From Mesorhizobium sp. 131-2-1 (lineage in GTDB: Bacteria; Pseudomonadota; Alphaproteobacteria; Rhizobiales; Rhizobiaceae): a DNA stretch of 64,000 nt. How positions within the stretch are numbered: position 1 is the stretch's first letter; each line of letters starts with the position of its first letter. The position numbers were made by a program, and so were the translations under genes. Of the stretch, positions 59,203 to 64,000 are shown in pieces. The notes under the pieces are model-generated. The model was not told the DNA's origin. It ran no database searches and was given only the letters and a program-made list of their open reading frames with translations. Location: assembly GCF_016756535.1 (NCBI RefSeq), contig NZ_AP023247.1:5580501-5644500 (forward strand). Direction: 5' to 3'.

Positions 59203-59604
59203 GGCGCTGTCTTTCGACGCCTCGGCCTTTGAACGGCTGTCACTCTGCATCTAGTAAATTCCGACATCGAGGCCGTCAAAAAGTTACGCCTTTGATTTTA
59301 AATGGAAAATCGCCGCAAGAAATATTTTGAGGTTTCAACAACTATTGGGACCATTCGGCCGGGTTTTGCATTCTGTGGCGCTCGACGGCGCGCCACGGCA
59401 GGTCTCGAAAGTACCGTCGCGGCTCCAGATAAGTGCATACTTCCGACACACACACTCAACAGGCGCCTCGCGGCTATGGCAGCGCAGCCTCGCAGGGATA
59501 GCAAAGGCCATTGCCTATTTGGTATGCTGGTATAATGTGTACCTGACATAGCGTGATCCTCAGCAGATACGCTGCGTCCTATGGTCTTTATGGGAGGAGA
59601 TACA
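59203..59604. other. 400-base intergenic region holding partial repeat copy 3
   Basis: No gene is recognised between thiD and the binding-protein gene. The region contains the repeat at 59276-59428 and, to its right, the presumed promoter of the ABC importer. A minus-strand frame ending KYFLRRFSI overlaps the repeat and is probably not a gene. Confidence 0.6.
59276..59428 (+). repeat. Dispersed repeat copy 3 (right half only)
   Basis: 153 bases match the right half of copy 2: CGTCAAAAAGTTACGC, GATTTTAAATGGAAAATCGC, AGAAATATTTTGAGGTTTCAACAAC, GCGCTCGACGG and AAAGTACCGTCGCGGCTCC. The guaA-like core and hairpin found in copies 1 and 2 are absent. This shows the right half can occur alone. Confidence 0.8.
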
Positions 59605-60627
59605 ATGAAACTTTCAATCGTGGCGGCGCTTGCCAGCGCCGCGCTGGCGAGTGTGTGCGTGCTGCCGGCAATGGCATCGTCGGACAAGCCAGTCATCGCG
59701 CTGACCAATGCCTATTACGGCAACACGTGGCGCCACCAGATGGTGGAAGCGTTCGAGGCCTCGGCCAAGGAAGCCAAGGCCGCCGGGCAGATCGCCGACT
59801 ACATCGTCATGAACGGCGATGGTTCCGTCGCGCAGCAGAACAGCCAGATCGCCGAGCTGATCCTGAAGAAGGTCGACGTGCTCGCCGTCGATGCAGCCTC
59901 GGAAACCGCGGTCAACGGCATCATCGAGAAGGCCTGCAAGGCCGGCATCATCGTCATCTCCTTCGATTCGGTCGCCTCGGCGCCCTGCAACTACCAGCTG
60001 AATTTCGACTTCAAGGGCTACAAGGCAACCCAGGCCGAGGCCGTGTTCAAGATGCTCGGCGGCAAGGGCAACGTCATCCAGGTGCGCGGCGTCAAGGGCT
60101 CGGCGCCCGACAACGACATGTTCAACGCGCAGCAGTCGGTCCTGGCCAAGTATCCGGACATCAAGGTGGTCGCGACAGTCTATGGCCAGGCGACGGCGTC
60201 GGTGGCGCAGGCGGCGATCGCCAACGTCCTGCCCTCGCTGCCCCATGTCGATGCGGTGCTCGGTCAGGGCGGCAGCGACGATGTCGGTATCGCGCAGGCC
60301 TTCGTCCAGTATGGCGGCGACTACGCCGGCAAGATGCCGGTCATCGAAGGTGGCGGCGGCACCGACTTCGTAAAATGGTGGGCCGAGGAGAATGCCAAGA
60401 ATGGCTACCAGACGGTGTCGATGAACACCACGCCCGGCATCGGCGGCGCTGCCTTCTGGCTCGGCCTGTCGCTGCTCAAGGGCGCCAAAGCACCGAAGCT
60501 AATGATCATGCCGGTGGCGACGGTCGACGCAAGCAACCTCAAGGAATATGCGAAGCTGCCGGGCGGCCAGATCATCAGCCCGAGCTATTCCCTGGACTGG
60601 GTGAAGCAGAACCTGCTCAGCAAGTAA
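59605..60627 (+). CDS. Sugar ABC transporter substrate-binding protein (ribose/PBP type 1)
   Basis: This 340-residue periplasmic precursor has a signal peptide (VAALASAALASVCVLPAMASS). The mature protein is of the ribose-binding/LacI-like periplasmic fold: IALTNAYYGNTWRHQMVEAFE, ADYIVMNGDGSVAQQNSQIAELILKKVDVLAVDAASE and VDAVLGQGGSDDVGIAQAF. ATG 59605 has GGGAGGAG upstream. It feeds the fused ATPase-permease encoded next. Being close to thiamine genes does not prove a thiamine-related ligand. Confidence 0.9.
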   Translation: MKLSIVAALASAALASVCVLPAMASSDKPVIALTNAYYGNTWRHQMVEAFEASAKEAKAAGQIADYIVMNGDGSVAQQNSQIAELILKKVDVLAVDAASETAVNGIIEKACKAGIIVISFDSVASAPCNYQLNFDFKGYKATQAEAVFKMLGGKGNVIQVRGVKGSAPDNDMFNAQQSVLAKYPDIKVVATVYGQATASVAQAAIANVLPSLPHVDAVLGQGGSDDVGIAQAFVQYGGDYAGKMPVIEGGGGTDFVKWWAEENAKNGYQTVSMNTTPGIGGAAFWLGLSLLKGAKAPKLMIMPVATVDASNLKEYAKLPGGQIISPSYSLDWVKQNLLSK

Positions 60628-60702
60628 CGCGACCAACCGGCTTGGATCGGGCGCTGTTGAAAGACTGCGCCCGACCTTGCTGTCGAAGAAAACGGAGGAC
60701 GA

Positions 60703-63186
60703 ATGTCCCAGCTTGCCGTTGCCGATCAGGATGGTGCCTACTCCACGGCGCCTGCCGCTCGTGCCCGGCCGAGCGTTGTCTCGCTCAGCCGGATCACCAA
60801 GAGTTTCGGGCCGACGCTTGCCAATGCGGGCATCGATCTTACAGTCAGCGCCGGTGACGTGATTGGGTTGGTCGGCGGCAACGGCGCCGGCAAATCCACG
60901 CTGATGCGCATCCTGTGCGGCGCGATGTGGCCGACGCTTGGGTCAATCTCGTTCGCCGACGAGGGGCAGGATTTCACCGGCTACGACACCAACGAGGCGC
61001 AGCGGCGCGGCATCCGTATGGTGCACCAGGAGCTGTCGCTCTGCGCCAACCTTTCGGTCGCCGAGAATTTCTTCCTCGAAACACCGGGCGAGGCGGCAAG
61101 CCGGCCCGGCTGGCGGGCGCTCTACCGGACCCGCGCCCGCGCGGCGCTCGACGCCGTCTTTCCCGGCAACGACATCGATGCCGACGCCGAGGTCGGCCAC
61201 CTCTCCATCGCCGAGCGGCAGATGGTCGAGATCGCGCGGGCCGCGGCGACGCCCGGCGTCAAGCTGATCGTGCTCGACGAGCCGACCTCCTCGCTCGACC
61301 TCGACCGCTCGAAGCAGTTGCGCGCCTTCGTTCGCGAGCGGGCCAAGGCCGGGCTCGCCTTCATCTTCATCAGCCACAAGCTGCAGGAAATCATCGACAT
61401 CGCCACGGAGGTCGTGGTGCTGCGCAACGGCCGCACCGCTTGGCAGGGCAAGGTCGCCGACGCTTCGATCGCCAGGCTGGTGCAACTGATGGGTGGCGAT
61501 GCCAATCCGGTCCACCAGCATTGCGTCTCCGCCGCATCCTCAAAGGATGTGCTGGTGCGGCTCTCCGGCCCACTGACGCAGGAACTCGGCCACGACATCG
61601 ACATCGTGCGCGGCGAGATCGTCGGCCTGGCCGGCCTCGAGGGCAGCGGCCAGAAGGAATTGCTGCACGCGATCTTCGGCACCGGCCGCAGGCAGGATGC
61701 CGCGGTCTCCAGGCGCGCGGAGGCGAGCTTCATTGCCGGCGACCGGCAGAAGGAAGGCATCTTCCCGCTGTGGAGCGTGCTTTCCAACATCAGCATCGGC
61801 GCGCTTGCCCGCCGCCCGGCGCTGGGCCTGGTTTCGGAGCGCGCCAACCGCGACACGGCAAGCGGCGCCGCCGGCAAGTTGCGGCTCGACGACAAGCGCT
61901 TCCAGTCCGACATCACCGAGCTCAGCGGCGGCAACCAGCAGAAGGCGCTGGTCGCCCGCGCGCTGGTCACCGATGCGCCGATCATCCTGCTCGATGATCC
62001 GACGCGCGGCGTCGACATCGCCACCAAGCAGGATTTCTACCGGCTCTGTAACGAGATCGCGCGTGGCGGCCGCACACTGGTCTGGCACACGACCGAGGAC
62101 GCCGAACTGCTCGCCTGCGACCGCGTGCTGGTGTTTGCCGGCGGACGCGTCGTGCGGGAACTGGCCGGCGAGGCGATCACGGAATCGGCGATCGTCGGCG
62201 CCTCCTTCACCCAGCCGACGGACAAGCTCGCCGACGCCGGGCCAAAGGCGGCGACAGCTGCCGGACTTGCCCGGCGGCTGGTGAATGCGGCGCCCTTCAT
62301 CGGCCTTGCCGCGGTGCTGGGCATCATGATCTCGGCCAATCCGGCCGTCGCCTCGATCTTCGGCCTCGACCTGCTGCTAATGCCGGCGCTGTCGCTGGTG
62401 CTGGTGACGGCGGCTCAGATGTTCATCGTCGGCGGCAGCGAGATCGACCTCGGCGTCGGCGCCTTCGCCGGCCTGGTCAGCGTGCTCAGCGCCACGCTGC
62501 TCTACGACCAGCCATGGCTCGGCGCGCTGGCGCTGGTGGCGGCGCTCGCCGCCTATGCAGGGCTCGGCGGCCTGATCCAGGCGCGCAAGATCCCCGCCAT
62601 CGTCGTCACGCTCGGCGCCTCCTTCATCTGGGTGGGGATCGGCTATGCGCTGCAGCCGACGCCCGGCGGCGCCAGTCCCGACTGGCTGACGACGCTGTTC
62701 GGCTGGTCGGTCGGCTTCATGCCGACCTCGATCATCCTCATCGCGGCCGTCGCGCTGATCGCGTTGGTCATCGACCGGCTGCCGCTCGGCGTGGTGCTGC
62801 GCGGCTTCGGCAACAACCCGACGGCGATGATCCGCTCGGGCTGGTCGCCGACGCGCTATGCGCTGGTGCGCTATCTCATCGCCGGGCTGTTCGCGGGCGC
62901 GGCCGGCCTGTCGCTGACGGCGATCAACACGGCAAGCGACATCAATTCCGGCAATTCCTTCACGCTGCTCAGCGTCGCTGCCGTGGTCATGGGCGGCTGC
63001 TCGCTGCTCGGCGGCATCATCTCGCCGGTCGGCGCCATCGCCGGCGCGGTGACGCTCTCGCTGATCGGCGCGTTGCTCGGCACGCTGAGCGTCAGCAGCG
63101 ACTACAACGCAGCCACGCAAGGGCTGATCCTGATCGCGCTGCTCACGCTGCGCAGCCTGACCACCGACCGCGGGAGCGAACAATGA
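60703..63186 (+). CDS. Fused ABC transporter: tandem ATPase domains plus permease (ribose/CUT2 type)
   Basis: This 827-residue protein combines an RbsA-like double ATPase (about 25-505) with an RbsC-like permease (about 525-820). The first ATPase has Walker A VGGNGAGKST, Q-loop VHQELSL and Walker B LIVLDEPTSSLD; its signature LSIAERQ is the CUT2 form. The second has a degenerate Walker A (GLEGSGQKELL), signature LSGGNQQKALVARAL and LLDDPTRGVD. The permease has about 8-10 helices and the CUT2 motif GGCSLLGGIISPVGAIAGA. In most CUT2 systems these are two proteins. No internal stop or start is obvious at the junction (about 510-530). It overlaps the next permease by 4 bases. Confidence 0.9.
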   Translation: MSQLAVADQDGAYSTAPAARARPSVVSLSRITKSFGPTLANAGIDLTVSAGDVIGLVGGNGAGKSTLMRILCGAMWPTLGSISFADEGQDFTGYDTNEAQRRGIRMVHQELSLCANLSVAENFFLETPGEAASRPGWRALYRTRARAALDAVFPGNDIDADAEVGHLSIAERQMVEIARAAATPGVKLIVLDEPTSSLDLDRSKQLRAFVRERAKAGLAFIFISHKLQEIIDIATEVVVLRNGRTAWQGKVADASIARLVQLMGGDANPVHQHCVSAASSKDVLVRLSGPLTQELGHDIDIVRGEIVGLAGLEGSGQKELLHAIFGTGRRQDAAVSRRAEASFIAGDRQKEGIFPLWSVLSNISIGALARRPALGLVSERANRDTASGAAGKLRLDDKRFQSDITELSGGNQQKALVARALVTDAPIILLDDPTRGVDIATKQDFYRLCNEIARGGRTLVWHTTEDAELLACDRVLVFAGGRVVRELAGEAITESAIVGASFTQPTDKLADAGPKAATAAGLARRLVNAAPFIGLAAVLGIMISANPAVASIFGLDLLLMPALSLVLVTAAQMFIVGGSEIDLGVGAFAGLVSVLSATLLYDQPWLGALALVAALAAYAGLGGLIQARKIPAIVVTLGASFIWVGIGYALQPTPGGASPDWLTTLFGWSVGFMPTSIILIAAVALIALVIDRLPLGVVLRGFGNNPTAMIRSGWSPTRYALVRYLIAGLFAGAAGLSLTAINTASDINSGNSFTLLSVAAVVMGGCSLLGGIISPVGAIAGAVTLSLIGALLGTLSVSSDYNAATQGLILIALLTLRSLTTDRGSEQ

Positions 63187-64000
63187 ACGCTCTAACCGCC
63201 TTCAGTATCTGGGCGCAGAGGAACCGCTGGATCTGGGCGGCGATCGGCGTGCTGCTTCTGTGGCTGGTGCTTTCGGTCGTCACCAACCGCTTCAGCCTCT
63301 CCAGCCTGTCCGGCATCATGCTGTCGGCATCGTTCCTGACGGTGGTCGGCATCGGCCAGATGTTCGTGGTGACGACGGGGCGCGGCAATATCGATCTCTC
63401 GGTCGCCTCGGTGATCACGCTCAGCGCCTTCGTCGCGCTGCTGACCATCAAGGGGCAGGATGCCAATCTCGCGATAGGTGTCGCCGCGGCCATCCTGCTC
63501 GGCCTCGCCGTCGGCGTGCTGAACTCGCTGCTGGTGGTCGGGCTCGGCATTCCGGCTATCATCGCGACGCTGGCGACCGGCTATGTGCTGGCAACGGCGA
63601 CGCTGCTGTCCAACCGGGCGATACCGGGTTTTGCCGTCAGCCCTACCCTGAAGACGTTGGCGAGCGGACGTGTCTGGGGCATGCCGATCATGGCCATCAT
63701 CGCCATTGTCGGGGTGGCGGCGACTTCGTTCGTGCTGCGCTACACCGTGTTCGGGCAGCTTCTGTCGGCGGTCGGCCAGAACCGCGCCGCGGCGCGGCTC
63801 GCCGCCATCAGGAACGGAAGGGTGATCGCGTCGGCCTTCATCATCTCCTCGGTGCTGGCCTCGCTCAACGGCCTGCTGCTCGGCGCCTATATTGGCGGCG
63901 CCTTCCTCGAGATGGGCCAGCCCTATCTGTTGCAGTCGATCGCCGCCGTGGTGCTCGGCGGAACGCTGATCTTCGGCGGCTCGGCAACCGCGCTGGGTAC
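63183..64000 (+). CDS. ABC transporter permease, ribose/CUT2 type (3' end outside window)
   Basis: The visible 272 residues form a polytopic membrane protein of the RbsC type: IGQMFVVTTGRGNIDLSVASVITLSAF, VVGLGIPAIIATLATGYVL, VFGQLLSAVGQNRAAARLAAI and YLLQSIAAVVLGGTLIFGGSATALG. It starts in the ATGA overlap with the fused ATPase-permease and is cut by the right edge. It would be the partner permease that completes the membrane heterodimer. Confidence 0.9.
   Translation, partial: MNALTAFSIWAQRNRWIWAAIGVLLLWLVLSVVTNRFSLSSLSGIMLSASFLTVVGIGQMFVVTTGRGNIDLSVASVITLSAFVALLTIKGQDANLAIGVAAAILLGLAVGVLNSLLVVGLGIPAIIATLATGYVLATATLLSNRAIPGFAVSPTLKTLASGRVWGMPIMAIIAIVGVAATSFVLRYTVFGQLLSAVGQNRAAARLAAIRNGRVIASAFIISSVLASLNGLLLGAYIGGAFLEMGQPYLLQSIAAVVLGGTLIFGGSATALG

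Noticed and set aside
59298..59708. 136-codon minus-strand frame over repeat copy 3
   Set aside because: Runs into the signal-peptide region of the binding-protein gene and has no family resemblance; the shared ending with repeat copy 1 is explained by the repeat itself.

Overview
The window reads as chromosome of an alphaproteobacterium of the Rhizobiales, most likely Mesorhizobium or a close relative. This is inferred from high GC, the complete FixL-FixJ-FixK / ccoNOQP-ccoGHIS set with FnrN and NnrR, several sugar-acid ABC loci, and the style of the genes. No tRNA, rRNA, CRISPR array, transposase or integrase was recognised.

Region 1 (1-16.6 kb) is a carbohydrate-acid catabolic locus. On the minus strand are a class III aminotransferase (cut by the left edge), a class II aldolase, an FGGY kinase, an AraC regulator, three enolase-superfamily dehydratases, a NIPSNAP protein and a GntR/FCD repressor. 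Divergent from the repressor are a complete sugar ABC importer, a fourth enolase-superfamily protein and an RraA-like aldolase. The substrate cannot be named from sequence.

Region 2 (16.7-21.7 kb) is mixed. A TetR repressor lies divergent to a haloalkane dehalogenase-like hydrolase that carries an extra C-terminal Rdx/SelW-like domain, with a 20-bp perfect palindrome between them. A broken RidA-like gene, a quinone oxidoreductase-like dehydrogenase, a LysR regulator without a recognisable start codon and an APH-type kinase follow.

Region 3 (about 21.9-49.6 kb) is a low-oxygen and nitrogen-oxide respiration block. It holds an AcoR-like regulator, acetaldehyde dehydrogenase-like AldA and DUF779; then DUF1858, NnrR, NnrS, pseudoazurin, copper nitrite reductase NirK, NirV and a group III truncated haemoglobin; then a K+ channel, HemN, FnrN, a hemerythrin-like protein, ccoNOQP, ccoGHIS, a CBS-BON protein, LysE, DUF6455, UspA, FixL, FixJ and FixK. 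NnrR-type boxes (TTGCG-N4-GCAA forms) precede nnrS, pseudoazurin and nirK. FNR/FixK-type boxes precede ccoN, ccoG, fnrN/hemN, DUF6455, UspA and others, mostly at distances that fit activation. The block is bracketed by two direct copies of a 250-290 bp repeat containing 18 bases identical to the expected 3' end of guaA.

Region 4 (49.7-59.2 kb) has metH on the minus strand with a palindromic operator, then a TPP riboswitch followed by the thiamine operon thiC-thiO-thiS-thiG-thiE-thiD.

Region 5 (59.2-64 kb) starts with a partial third repeat copy, followed by a ribose-type ABC importer: a binding protein, one polypeptide joining a double ATPase to a permease, and a second permease cut by the right edge.
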